Shown here piece by piece: positions 9,643-18,502 of a DNA stretch of 64,000 bases. Below the pieces are notes generated by a model, which was given only the letters and a program-made list of their open reading frames with translations, was not told the origin of the DNA and searched no databases. The position numbers and the translations under genes are program-made. This DNA comes from an uncultured Clostridia bacterium (lineage in GTDB: Bacteria; Bacillota; Clostridia; TANB77; CAG-508). The stretch lies in NCBI GenBank assembly GCA_949155365.1, contig CASCUT010000002.1:46896-110895 (forward strand). Reading direction: 5' to 3'. Numbering within the stretch: position 1 is the first letter of the stretch; each line of letters opens with the position of its first letter.

Positions 9643-9671
9643 ATTTTAGGGACGGGTCTAAAAATTTAAAA
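9642..9671. repeat. R2 repeat, single arm
   Basis: AAATTTTAGGGACGGGTCTA and the following AAAATTTAA start at the kinase stop codon. The identical arm occurs as inverted pairs at 27.2 and 32.6 kb. Only one arm is present here, immediately before R1. Confidence 0.75.
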
Positions 9672-9696
9672 AAGAAACAAGGAAAAGAAACGAAAA

Positions 9697-9802
9697 GACA
9701 CGGGACGGAAAATTAAAGACACGGGGACGGAGATTTTGTCTATAGGTTTATGCCTCTAAAGCATTCAAAGCCTATAGACAAAATCTCCGTCCCCGTGTCT
9801 TT
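9697..9802. repeat. R1 repeat cluster forming a perfect 32-bp inverted repeat (bidirectional terminator)
   Basis: Arms 9715-9746 and 9771-9802 are perfectly complementary over 32 bases and contain GGGGACGGAGATTTTGTC. A partial third copy (GACACGGGACGGAAAATTA) precedes them at 9697. The element separates the convergent kinase and COG2426 genes and would act as a strong bidirectional terminator. Confidence 0.85.
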
Positions 9803-9810
9803 ATAAAATC

Positions 9811-10302
9811 TTAATGGAAGATAGCACCGATAGCGCCAAAGACGCCAGCAGAAGCAAGTCCCATAATAATACCAGCTAATACAACACCTGCCATAATTGC
9901 AATGCTACTCTTTTTGAAGTCCATATCTAAAAAGCTAGCAGCAAGAGTTCCTGTCCATGCACCTGTACCAGGAAGTGGAATTCCTACAAATAGAAATAAG
10001 GCAAAATATAAGCCAGGACCTGCTGTTTCTTTTAATTTTTTTCCACCTTTTTCTCCTTTTTCTAGACAAAAGCGAAAAAATTTACCAATTATTTTTTTGT
10101 CTGCTCCCCATAATAATACTTTTCTAGCAAAGAAAAAGATAATTGGAACAGGAAGCATATTTCCTATAATACAAGTTATATAAAGAGGAAGCAATGGAAG
10201 AGGGTCTCCGAATAGCTGACTAATACCAATTGGGACAGCTCCTCTTAATTCAATTAGTGGTACCATGGATACCAAAAAGACTAATACATATTTTTTTAGC
10301 AT
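9811..10302 (-). CDS. Small multidrug export-like membrane protein (COG2426 family)
   Basis: The protein has 163 residues. It matches the COG2426 / Sm_multidrug_ex family, relatives of DedA/VTT proteins: an N-terminal 'VPLIELRGAVPIG' re-entrant-type motif, a helix with 'GNMLPVPIIFFFARK', a Gly/Lys-rich loop, 'FVGIPLPGTGAWTGTLAA' and a terminal hydrophobic helix. The family is thought to act in transport or lipid scrambling, but the function is not established. RBS AAAGGAG lies upstream on the minus strand. A weak promoter (TAGACT, 17 bases, TACAAT) is readable upstream. It converges on the histidine kinase with the R1 inverted repeat between them. Confidence 0.85.
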   Translation of the reverse strand: MLKKYVLVFLVSMVPLIELRGAVPIGISQLFGDPLPLLPLYITCIIGNMLPVPIIFFFARKVLLWGADKKIIGKFFRFCLEKGEKGGKKLKETAGPGLYFALFLFVGIPLPGTGAWTGTLAASFLDMDFKKSSIAIMAGVVLAGIIMGLASAGVFGAIGAIFH

Positions 10303-10491
10303 AATAATAAAACTCCTTTAATTTTTCAATCAGATTTATTGTACTATAAGATGAAAAAAAAGTCTACTCTTTTTCATATTGAAATTGTATGATTTTAAAT
10401 AGAAAAAAGAGAGAAGATGATTTTTCTATTTTAATAACAAAAGATAAATAAAATTCTATTTTTATAAGCATAATTTAGAATAGAAGATTTA

Positions 10492-10520
10492 TTGACTTTT
10501 AAAACAACGTGTTTTAAAAT
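10492..10520 (+). promoter_or_regulatory. Promoter with embedded dyad, pilin-like gene
   Basis: TTGACT, a 17-base spacer and TAAAAT lie 24 bases upstream of the ATG. The spacer contains an inverted repeat, TTTTAAAAC and GTTTTAAAA separated by five bases (10497-10519), which covers the polymerase site and looks like an operator. Confidence 0.6.
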
Positions 10521-10543
10521 AAAGTAAGGGAGGACAAAAGAAA

Positions 10544-11416
10544 ATGAAAAAGAGAGATGGAATTACATTAGTTGCATTAGTTGTAACGGTTGTTATATTA
10601 ATTATTCTAGCAGGGGTAAGTTTAAACTTAACATTAGGAGAAAGTGGTATTGTTACGATTGCTAAACAAGCAAAAGAAAATATGGAGATAGCACAAATAA
10701 AAGAAGAAACCAAACTAAATGAATTGTATACACAGATTGAAGTAGAAGGAGGCATAACAGGAAATCTTAATTATGATGCAATAGAAAAATTACAAGAATT
10801 TAAAAGAGCAATCGCAAATGCAATTACCAATCAAGGAATCCCAACTTCGGAAGATGCAACAAAAGAAGAAATGGTAGAAAATATTAATAAAATAAAAGGA
10901 AACACAGAATTTAATGTTTCGCAACTATTATATAATTCGACCAAAAAGAATGAAACTACGCAATTTAAAGAAATAGCAGGGGGAAGTTTTACACAAAGTG
11001 TATATGCAGAAAATGGAACTTCTATGTATGCACAATCGCAACCAACAACAGCCAGAACGGACAAAATAAAATTGATAGAAATAAACAATGATTCCATAAC
11101 AGCATTATATACATGCACATTCAGATTAGGTAGATCATTCAGCGAAGCTGGAAATCTTTATACGGTAACACCAAATTGTACTATTACTTTATATGATGCA
11201 AATGGGAATAGAATAGATTCTAAAAGTTTTACAGAAAATATACCACCAATCACATTTAGTTTGTTAGATTATAAAATACAAACAAATGAAATCTATTATA
11301 CAGTATCAATGAGGGCATATGCTTCTACTCCACCATATCAAGGAATAAAAAATGTTATAAAAGGTACGTATACATTTAACACCAATGTTAGTCTTCAATA
11401 CATTTCAAATAAATAA
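10544..11416 (+). CDS. Pilin-like secreted protein (GITLVALVVT N-terminus)
   Basis: The protein has 290 residues. The N-terminus KKRDGITLVALVVTVVILII is a type III/IV pilin-like signal: short basic leader, Gly, then a long hydrophobic helix followed by an amphipathic stretch. If Gly6 is the cleavage site, position +5 is Ala, not the conserved Glu of type IV pilins. Residues about 60-105 are helical. Residues about 120-290 are a Thr/Asn/Tyr-rich outer domain I do not recognise, probably beta-rich. RBS GGGAGG precedes the ATG. It stands alone between its own promoter and terminator. Three other proteins in this window share the signal type (22.9, 36.1 and 57.2 kb). No pilus assembly genes are seen nearby. 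Confidence 0.75.
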   Translation: MKKRDGITLVALVVTVVILIILAGVSLNLTLGESGIVTIAKQAKENMEIAQIKEETKLNELYTQIEVEGGITGNLNYDAIEKLQEFKRAIANAITNQGIPTSEDATKEEMVENINKIKGNTEFNVSQLLYNSTKKNETTQFKEIAGGSFTQSVYAENGTSMYAQSQPTTARTDKIKLIEINNDSITALYTCTFRLGRSFSEAGNLYTVTPNCTITLYDANGNRIDSKSFTENIPPITFSLLDYKIQTNEIYYTVSMRAYASTPPYQGIKNVIKGTYTFNTNVSLQYISNK

Positions 11417-11450
11417 GTACTAACTATATTTAAAAATGAATAAATTAAAT

Positions 11451-11487
11451 AAAAAACACTAGAAAATAAATGAACTAGTGTTTTTTT
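11451..11487 (+). terminator. Terminator after the pilin-like gene
   Basis: AAAACACTAG and CTAGTGTTTT pair around a 12-base loop, followed by seven T residues. Confidence 0.85.
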
Positions 11488-11636
11488 ATTGGAAAATAAA
11501 TATCTACAAACAAGAAAAAAGCCAAAATATGACAATAACAAAAAAAGATTGACAAGAAACACTAAAAAATTATATGATATTAGTATAAGGGAAAATACAC
11601 AAAAGAAAATAAAAACCATATATGGGAGGTGAACAA

Positions 11637-12551
11637 ATGAAGAAAAGTAAATTAAAGATAATAGGAATTATTATTAGTATATTATTAATGTTACATACAA
11701 TATCTTTTGCGGATGTTGGTAGTTTTGATCGATATGATAGTGGCAGTTCTTGGAGTTCTAGTTCTTCTGACTGGGGTTCTAGCTCTTCTAGTTGGGATTA
11801 TGATTATGGAAGTGATTCAAGTGGAGGTGTTGGCATAGCAGGAATGTCAGGATTTTTACTATATGTTGTAATTGTAATAATCGTAATTAGCATTATTGTA
11901 AAAGCAGACCAAAACAAAATGGAAAGAAGAAATAACTTATATCGAAACATGAATATAATGCCAAATGTAGATGTTAGCCAATCACACATGTATGCAGATA
12001 AAATCAAAGCAATCGATCCAAACTTCTCAGAAGAAAAAATGTTATCTTGGGCAAAAGATTTATTTGTAAAACTACAAAATGCTTGGACTGCAAGAGAATG
12101 GGAACCAATGAGACCATTTGAAACAGAAACACTATTTGAACAACATAAGTCTCAAGTACAAAACTATATTGATACCAACCGTATTAATGTAATGGATCGA
12201 ATCGCAGTTAACTATGCAACAATCTACCGTTTTAGACAAGAAGGAGATAGAGATATTCTAGAAATAGCACTAAAATCAACGATGAAAGATTACATTATCG
12301 ATGCAACTACAAAACAAGTACTAGAAGGAAATAAATCACAAGATAGAGTCAATGTGTACAAATTGACATTTGAAAGAAAAACAGGAGTCTTAACACCAGA
12401 AGGAACAGCAGAACTTAAAACGACAAACTGTCCAAACTGTGGAGCACCAACCACGATAACTTCTGCAGGAAAATGTAATTATTGTGGAAGTGTTATTACA
12501 ACAGGTGCTAATACATGGGTATTATCAGGTTTAGAACCATTGAGAAATTAA
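11637..12551 (+). CDS. Tim44-like domain membrane protein with zinc ribbon
   Basis: The protein has 304 residues. It has a signal peptide (1-25, ending SFA), a Ser/Asp/Trp/Gly-rich extracellular stretch (about 30-65), a membrane helix (about 70-90), then a Tim44/MRP-L45-like domain (about 115-260: 'FSEEKMLSWAKDLFVKLQNAWTAREW', 'DRIAVNYATIYRF'). A CPNCGAP...CNYCG zinc ribbon (about 268-285) ends it. I chose ATG 11637 over 11622 because GGGAGGTGA is placed correctly for it. The SPFH/YdjI-like gene starts 18 bases downstream. In Bacillus, YdjI-type SPFH proteins work with small zinc-ribbon membrane proteins and PspA in membrane-stress complexes, so a similar role is inferred. Confidence 0.75.
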   Translation: MKKSKLKIIGIIISILLMLHTISFADVGSFDRYDSGSSWSSSSSDWGSSSSSWDYDYGSDSSGGVGIAGMSGFLLYVVIVIIVISIIVKADQNKMERRNNLYRNMNIMPNVDVSQSHMYADKIKAIDPNFSEEKMLSWAKDLFVKLQNAWTAREWEPMRPFETETLFEQHKSQVQNYIDTNRINVMDRIAVNYATIYRFRQEGDRDILEIALKSTMKDYIIDATTKQVLEGNKSQDRVNVYKLTFERKTGVLTPEGTAELKTTNCPNCGAPTTITSAGKCNYCGSVITTGANTWVLSGLEPLRN

Positions 12552-12569
12552 AATAAGGAGGAAAAGATT

Positions 12570-13787
12570 ATGGGATTAATAAAAGCGGCAAAAGATGCAA
12601 TTGGAAGCACCTTACATGATCAATGGAAGGAGGCAATTCGTTGTGAAGATATGACAAACGATATATTAATGGTAAAGAAAACGACCGATACAGGAGTAAT
12701 TACCAATAAAAGTACTATCATTGTAGCACCAGGACAATGTGCTGTTATTTATGATAATGGAAGAATTATTGATGCAACAGCAGAAGATGGATTTTATACA
12801 TTTGATGATTCTTCATCACCATCATTCTTTGCAGGACAATTTGGAGACGTATTCAAAGAAATGTGGCAAAGATTTACCTTCAATGGAGCAACTGCAAAAG
12901 AGCAATGCGTATTCTTCTTTAACATTAAGGAAATTATAGATAACAAGTTTGGAACACCAGCTCCAATACCATTCCAAGATTGGTCACATCCAATACCAAA
13001 CCAAATGACAAATACCATAACACCATTAAGAGTAGAGATAAAATGTTTTGGAACGTATACATTTAGCATTATGAATCCAGCATTGTTTATGACAAAAATT
13101 GCAGGAACGGCGGATATTTATAGAAAAACGCAATTAGTAGAACAACTAAGAAGTGAAGTAATTGCGGTATTCCAAAATGTAACAAATGAATTAGGAACTA
13201 GCAAATACAAAGTACCAGTATTAGAAATGCCAAGCCAAACAGATGAAATTAGAGAAATGATGGATGAAAAAGTATTTGACGAAAAAATGCGTGAAAGAGG
13301 AATTAAAATCGAAAGCTTTGCAGTAGAATCTGTTACACTAGATGCAGAATCAGAAAAGAAGATAGATGATTACGAATTAAGTTCAAATGCTTACATGCAA
13401 CAAGGAAAAATGGTAGATGCCTATGCAGAAGCAGTAAAAAGTGCAGCTAGCAACAGTAATGGAGCAATGAATGGCTTTATGGGAATTGGTATGATGAACA
13501 TGTCAAGTGGAAATGTTATGGGGACTGCAGTGCAAGGAGCATGGCAAAATACAGACAAAAGTAGCATTGACTTAAGTAAACAAGAAAATGAACAAGAACA
13601 AAAAGAAGAAGCACAAACAGAAGAACCAAAAGTAGAAACATGGAATTGCGAATGTGGTACACAAAATGCAGGAAAATTCTGCTATAACTGTGGAAAGGCA
13701 AAACCACAAACTTGTAAAAAATGTGGAACAATCGTACCAAAAGATGCTAAATTCTGCAGTAATTGTGGAGAAAAAGTAGAACAATAA
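12570..13787 (+). CDS. SPFH-domain protein with C-terminal double zinc ribbon (YdjI-like)
   Basis: The protein has 405 residues. Residues about 30-290 are an SPFH (stomatin/flotillin-like, 'virion core protein') domain: 'ITNKSTIIVAPGQCAVIYDNG', 'GTYTFSIMNPALFM', 'MRERGIKIESFAVESVTLD'. A Gly/Met/Asn-rich stretch (about 295-325) and a Gln/Glu-rich linker follow. The tail has two zinc ribbons, CECGTQ..FCYNCGK and CKKCGT..FCSNCGE. This architecture matches B. subtilis YdjI, which forms membrane-associated assemblies with partner proteins and PspA. It has no transmembrane helix of its own and probably sits at the membrane through its Tim44-like neighbour. RBS AAGGAGG is present. Confidence 0.85.
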   Translation: MGLIKAAKDAIGSTLHDQWKEAIRCEDMTNDILMVKKTTDTGVITNKSTIIVAPGQCAVIYDNGRIIDATAEDGFYTFDDSSSPSFFAGQFGDVFKEMWQRFTFNGATAKEQCVFFFNIKEIIDNKFGTPAPIPFQDWSHPIPNQMTNTITPLRVEIKCFGTYTFSIMNPALFMTKIAGTADIYRKTQLVEQLRSEVIAVFQNVTNELGTSKYKVPVLEMPSQTDEIREMMDEKVFDEKMRERGIKIESFAVESVTLDAESEKKIDDYELSSNAYMQQGKMVDAYAEAVKSAASNSNGAMNGFMGIGMMNMSSGNVMGTAVQGAWQNTDKSSIDLSKQENEQEQKEEAQTEEPKVETWNCECGTQNAGKFCYNCGKAKPQTCKKCGTIVPKDAKFCSNCGEKVEQ

Positions 13788-14128
13788 AGAAATAGATAGT
13801 GTGAGAACAACAGAAAGATACTACCATATAATTGATAGATTAAGAAAGAGTAACCGAAGATATGACACTAAGGATAAGACACTTAAAATCCAAAATACGA
13901 TGTATTAATGGATAACAGGAAAATTCTAAAAAGGACTATTTATAAACAGTAAATAGTCCTTTTTGTATATAAATGAAAGGATATTAAGAAAATAAAAAAC
14001 AATAGATTAAAGTAATAATAAAATAAGGAGAAGGAACAATTAAAAAGTATGAATTATCTTTCTAAAAATAGCAAGATAAGAAACATAGAAAACGAAGAAA
14101 AAATAAGTAAATTTCTTCCAAAAAACTA
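13788..14128. other. Gene-free spacer upstream of the rpoBC promoter
   Basis: This stretch holds one terminator (13928-13964) and otherwise AT-rich sequence. A 27-codon ORF (14049-14132) has no well-spaced RBS and is not called. Confidence 0.5.
13928..13964 (+). terminator. Terminator of the Tim44-like/SPFH operon
   Basis: AAAAAGGACTATTTA and TAAATAGTCCTTTTT pair perfectly around a TAAACAG loop, about 140 bases after the SPFH stop. Confidence 0.88.
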
Positions 14129-14158
14129 TTGACAAGCCTATCTAAAATAAGGTATACT
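14129..14158 (+). promoter_or_regulatory. rpoBC promoter
   Basis: TTGACA and TATACT are separated by 18 bases. It is about 415 bases upstream of rpoB, implying a long untranslated leader. Confidence 0.75.
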
Positions 14159-14164
14159 TAATGG

Positions 14165-14574
14165 TATAAGGAGTTTTATCGCCTAAAAACAAAGATAAAA
14201 CACAAATATTAGCTCCAAATCCTAGAAAATAGTGAGGTTGGTTAATATAAAAAGAAAAAAGTTAACTTCAAAAATGAAATAAACAAAAAGCAAAAGGTAG
14301 TTGGTAAAAAACAGAAAAGTTACCAGCTAGCCTTTTTATTGCCTAAAATTTGATACTTATGAAAATATTAGGAAGAAGCGGAATTGTACTTCTTTATTGA
14401 ACCAAAAGGTAGCTTTAAGTAAGCAGGAAAGCGAAAATTTGCTTCAAAAAGAAGAAACAAGAAGGGCTTCGGAATAATCAATCTATTTTATTCACAAAAG
14501 TAGCATCCAATGTGGAAAACAAGATGCTAAAAAGTTTTAAATCTGCTTTAAATTCAAAATAGGGGTGATTTGTT
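14165..14574 (+). promoter_or_regulatory. Long 5' leader of rpoBC with attenuator-like hairpin
   Basis: About 410 untranslated bases follow the promoter. At 14291-14336 AAAAGGTAGTTGGTAA pairs with TTACCAGCTAGCCTTTTT (one bulged C), followed by TATT; this looks like an intrinsic terminator in the leader. A second stem, TAGCATC/GATGCTA, lies near 14500-14530. In many Firmicutes rpoB expression is tied to the L10/L12 operon; rplJ and rplL are not adjacent here, so this leader may carry the control. The mechanism is inferred. Confidence 0.5.
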
Positions 14575-17500
14575 TTGGTAAAAGATATCAAACATGAAAA
14601 ATGCACACGTAAAACGTTTGCAAAAATTGGCGATTTTATTGAAATGCCAAATTTAATTAAAGTACAAAAAGACTCATACGATTGGTTTGTAGAACAAGGA
14701 CTTGGAGAAGTATTACAAGATATTTCCCCAATCGTAGACTATTCAGGAAATTTAGTACTTGAATTTTTCGACTACTATATGGAAGAAAAAACAAAATATA
14801 CAGTAGAAGAAGCAAAAGAAAGAGATGCAACATACTCTACTAGACTACATGTAAAAGTACGTCTAATCAACCGTGAAACAGGAGAAATTAAAGAACAAGA
14901 AATCTACTTAGGCGATTTTCCATTAATGACGGAAAGTGGAACTTTTATTATCAATGGAGCAGAAAGAGTTGTTGTCAGTCAGTTAGTACGTTCACCAGGA
15001 TGTTACTATGCTTCTGAATTTGACAAAACAGGAAAGAAAATATTTACTTCCACTGTTATGCCAATTCGTGGTGCATGGATTGAATATGAAACAGATGGAA
15101 ACGATGTATTCTGGGCAAGAGTAGATAGAACTAGAAAAATACCAATTACCTGCCTATTAAGAGCAATCGGTTTAGCAACAGACGAGCAAATGATTGCATT
15201 ATTTGGAGAAGAACCAAAATTAATGGCAAGTTTACAAAAAGACACCATCAAAACGGTAGACGAAGCTTTAATTGAAATTTACAAAAAATTAAGACCAGGG
15301 GAATTACCAACCGTAGATGCAGCAAGAAACTTATTTAATGGACTATTCTTCGATGAAAGAAGATATGATTTAGCAAAAGTTGGTCGTTATAAATTCAACA
15401 AAAAATTAAGCCTAGCTTCTAGAATTGCAGGAAAAGTAGCATTTGAAGATATCATAGATCCAGAAACAGGAGAAGTATTAGTAGAAAAAGATACGGTTAT
15501 TTCAAAAGAAGTAGCAGAAGATATTCAAAATACAGGATTAAATATTGTTGATGTTAAAATCGGAGAAAACAAAGTAAGAATTATCGGTAATGGAACCGTT
15601 AACATTCATAAAGTAGTAACCGATATTGACATTTCAGACTTACACTTCAAAGAAGAAGTAAACTACGAAGTATTAAAATCAATCTTAGAAACAACAGACA
15701 AAAAAGACTTACATAAAATATTAAAAGAAAGAAAAGAAGAACTAATTCCAAAACACATTACAAACGAAGACATCATTGCATCCATCAGTTACTTATTTAA
15801 CCTAGACCATGGAATTGGAACATTAGATGATATTGACCATTTAGGAAATAGACGTATTCGTTGTGTTGGAGAATTATTACAGAACCAATTTAGAATTGGT
15901 CTAACAAGACTAGAAAGAGTTGTTCGTGAAAGAATGACAATTCAAGACTTAGATGTAGTAACACCACAAACCTTAATCAACACAAAACCAATTACATCTT
16001 CCATTCGTGAATTCTTTGGAAGCTCTCAATTATCACAATTCATGGATCAAACCAACCCATTATCAGAGCTTACCCATAAAAGAAGAATTTCTGCATTAGG
16101 ACCTGGTGGTTTATCAAGAGAAAGAGCAGGATTCGAAGTACGTGATATTCACTATACCCATTATGGAAGACTTTGCCCAGTAGAGTCTCCAGAAGGACCA
16201 AACATTGGACTTATTTCTGCATTATCTTCTTTTGCTATCATTAATGAATATGGATTTATCGAAACACCATACAGAAAAGTAGACAAAGAAACAGGAAAAG
16301 TAACCGATATTGTAGAATACATGCCAGCAGATGAAGAAGATAACTACATCATCGCACAAGCATCTGAACCATTAGATAAAGATGCAAAATTTATGAATAA
16401 AAGAATTCGTGTACGTCATAAATCAGAAATTACAGAAGTAGATAACACACAAGTAGACTATGTAGATGTTTCACCAAAAGAACTAGTATCAGTAGCAGCA
16501 GCCATGATACCATTCTTAGAGCACGATGACGTAAAACGTTCTCTAATGGGATCAAACATGCAACGTCAAGCAGTACCACTATTAATGCCAGAATCTCCAA
16601 TTGTAGGAACAGGAATTGAATATAGAGCAGCAAAAGACTCTGGAATTACAGTTACCGCAAACAGTGATGGAATTGTAGAAAAAGTAAGTGCAGACGAAGT
16701 AAAAGTACGTAACAGTAAAAATGAAATTGAAACTTATCGCTTACGTAAATTCAAAAGAACCAATGGAGGAACTTGTATCAATCAAAGACCAGTGGTAACA
16801 AGAGGAGAAAAAGTAAACAAAGGAGATATCTTAGCCGATGGACCATCTACCAAAGATGGAGAAATGGCACTAGGAAGAAACGTATTAATCGCTTTCACAA
16901 CATGGGAAGGTTACAACTACGAAGATGCGGTATTAATCAGTGAAAGACTAGTAAAAGAAGATGTATATACCTCTATCCATATTGAAGAATATGATTGCGA
17001 ATGTAGAGACACCAAATTAGGTCCAGAAGAAATTACAAGAGATATTCCAAACGTAGGAGATGACAGTTTAAAAGACCTAGATGAAAACGGAATTATCCGT
17101 ATTGGTGCTGAAGTAAGACCAGGAGATATTCTAGTAGGAAAAGTAACACCAAAAGGAGAAACCGAACTTACTGCAGAAGAACGATTATTAAGAGCTATCT
17201 TTGGTGAAAAAGCAAGAGAAGTAAGAGATACTTCCTTAAGAGTACCACATGGAGAAGCAGGAACTATCGTAGATGTTAAAATCTTCACAAGAGACAATTC
17301 CGATGAATTAGGACCTGGTGTAAATCAAGTTATTCGTTGCTATATTGCAACAAAGAGAAAAATCTCTGTTGGAGATAAAATGGCAGGACGTCATGGTAAC
17401 AAAGGTGTTATTTCCAGAATTTTACCAGTAGAAGATATGCCATTCTTAGAAGATGGAACACCAGTTGACATCGTATTAAACCCACAAGGTATCCCATCTC

Positions 17501-18300
17501 GTATGAACTTAGGGCAAGTACTAGAAGTACATTTAGGTATGGCAGCAAAAGCCTTAGGATGGAAAGTAGCAACACCAGTATTTGATGGTGCTACAGACGG
17601 AGAAATTAAAGAACTATTACGTGAAGCAGGATTAAGAGAAGACGGAAAATCCATCTTAGTAGACGGACGTACCGGAGAAAAATTCGATAACCCAGTAACG
17701 GTAGGAGTTATGTACATGTTAAAACTACACCACTTAGTAGACGACAAAATTCATGCTCGTTCAACAGGACCATACTCACTTGTTACCCAACAACCTCTAG
17801 GAGGAAAAGCACAATTTGGTGGACAACGTTTTGGGGAGATGGAAGTTTGGGCATTAGAGGCATATGGAGCAGCTTACACATTACAAGAAATGCTAACGGT
17901 AAAATCAGACGATGTAGTAGGACGTGTAAAAACTTATGAAGCAATCGTAAAAGGAGAAAACGTACCAGAACCAGGAGTACCAGAATCCTTCAAGGTATTA
18001 ATCAAAGAACTACAATCATTAGGACTAGACGTAAAACTATATTCTGAAGATAATCAAGAATTAGAAATCAAAGAACATATTGACGAAGGAATTGATTATG
18101 AAGAAGCAAAACTAGGAGAAAACGTACTAGACGAAAGTGAACTAGAAGATAGCTATATCGATGCCGATGAAGACACCGAAGAAATGCTACTAGATACAGA
18201 CGAAACAGACGAACTATTTGCAGGACTAGACGATGATGACGAAGACATCTTTGGAACAGATTTAGCAGAAGATAATCTAGACAATGATGGAGTAGAATAA
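14575..18300 (+). CDS. rpoB: DNA-directed RNA polymerase subunit beta
   Basis: The 1241-residue beta subunit starts with TTG, with RBS AGGGGTGAT about 5 bases upstream. Family landmarks are the rifampicin-region block ([20 protein letters not shown] and [11 protein letters not shown]), the '[12 protein letters not shown]' block, '[11 protein letters not shown]' and the C-terminal '[25 protein letters not shown]'. After about residue 1165 there is an acidic Asp/Glu tail of about 75 residues, longer than in B. subtilis RpoB. Codon use is typical of strongly expressed genes here, with CGT arginines and no CGG codon. It is followed by rpoC after 202 bases, but rplJL is not upstream. Confidence 0.99.
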   Translation: MVKDIKHEKCTRKTFAKIGDFIEMPNLIKVQKDSYDWFVEQGLGEVLQDISPIVDYSGNLVLEFFDYYMEEKTKYTVEEAKERDATYSTRLHVKVRLINRETGEIKEQEIYLGDFPLMTESGTFIINGAERVVVSQLVRSPGCYYASEFDKTGKKIFTSTVMPIRGAWIEYETDGNDVFWARVDRTRKIPITCLLRAIGLATDEQMIALFGEEPKLMASLQKDTIKTVDEALIEIYKKLRPGELPTVDAARNLFNGLFFDERRYDLAKVGRYKFNKKLSLASRIAGKVAFEDIIDPETGEVLVEKDTVISKEVAEDIQNTGLNIVDVKIGENKVRIIGNGTVNIHKVVTDIDISDLHFKEEVNYEVLKSILETTDKKDLHKILKERKEELIPKHITNEDIIASISYLFNLDHGIGTLDDIDHLGNRRIRCVGELLQNQFRIGLTRLERVVRERMTIQDLDVVTPQTLINTKPITSSIREFFGSSQLSQFMDQTNPLSELTHKRRISALGPGGLSRERAGFEVRDIHYTHYGRLCPVESPEGPNIGLISALSSFAIINEYGFIETPYRKVDKETGKVTDIVEYMPADEEDNYIIAQASEPLDKDAKFMNKRIRVRHKSEITEVDNTQVDYVDVSPKELVSVAAAMIPFLEHDDVKRSLMGSNMQRQAVPLLMPESPIVGTGIEYRAAKDSGITVTANSDGIVEKVSADEVKVRNSKNEIETYRLRKFKRTNGGTCINQRPVVTRGEKVNKGDILADGPSTKDGEMALGRNVLIAFTTWEGYNYEDAVLISERLVKEDVYTSIHIEEYDCECRDTKLGPEEITRDIPNVGDDSLKDLDENGIIRIGAEVRPGDILVGKVTPKGETELTAEERLLRAIFGEKAREVRDTSLRVPHGEAGTIVDVKIFTRDNSDELGPGVNQVIRCYIATKRKISVGDKMAGRHGNKGVISRILPVEDMPFLEDGTPVDIVLNPQGIPSRMNLGQVLEVHLGMAAKALGWKVATPVFDGATDGEIKELLREAGLREDGKSILVDGRTGEKFDNPVTVGVMYMLKLHHLVDDKIHARSTGPYSLVTQQPLGGKAQFGGQRFGEMEVWALEAYGAAYTLQEMLTVKSDDVVGRVKTYEAIVKGENVPEPGVPESFKVLIKELQSLGLDVKLYSEDNQELEIKEHIDEGIDYEEAKLGENVLDESELEDSYIDADEDTEEMLLDTDETDELFAGLDDDDEDIFGTDLAEDNLDNDGVE

Positions 18301-18309
18301 AAAATAATA

Positions 18310-18349
18310 GATGAGAAGATAAAAGGCGACAAATCGTCGCCTGCTCATC
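18310..18349 (+). other. Hairpin in the rpoB-rpoC spacer
   Basis: AGGCGAC and GTCGCCT form the inner stem, GATGAG and CTCATC an outer stem. No T run follows, so it is more likely an RNA processing or stability element than a terminator. It is GC-rich compared with its surroundings. Confidence 0.45.
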
Positions 18350-18502
18350 AAAACCCAACCAATTAAATAACCTTTCAACAAAATAAAAAAATAGACAAAA
18401 AGGAATTGCACAGCAGTGGATTATTTTTAAATTTTAATGAAAAAAGAAAAATAAAAGAGAAAATGGAATTCATTAAATTTGTAAGGGGGGCAAACTTAAA
18501 AA

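Noticed and set aside
9902..10183. Plus-strand ORF of 93 codons inside the COG2426 gene
   Set aside because: No RBS, shadow of a clear family member on the other strand.
14049..14132. 27-codon ORF upstream of the rpoBC promoter
   Set aside because: RBS spacing poor, overlaps the -35, no recognisable peptide.
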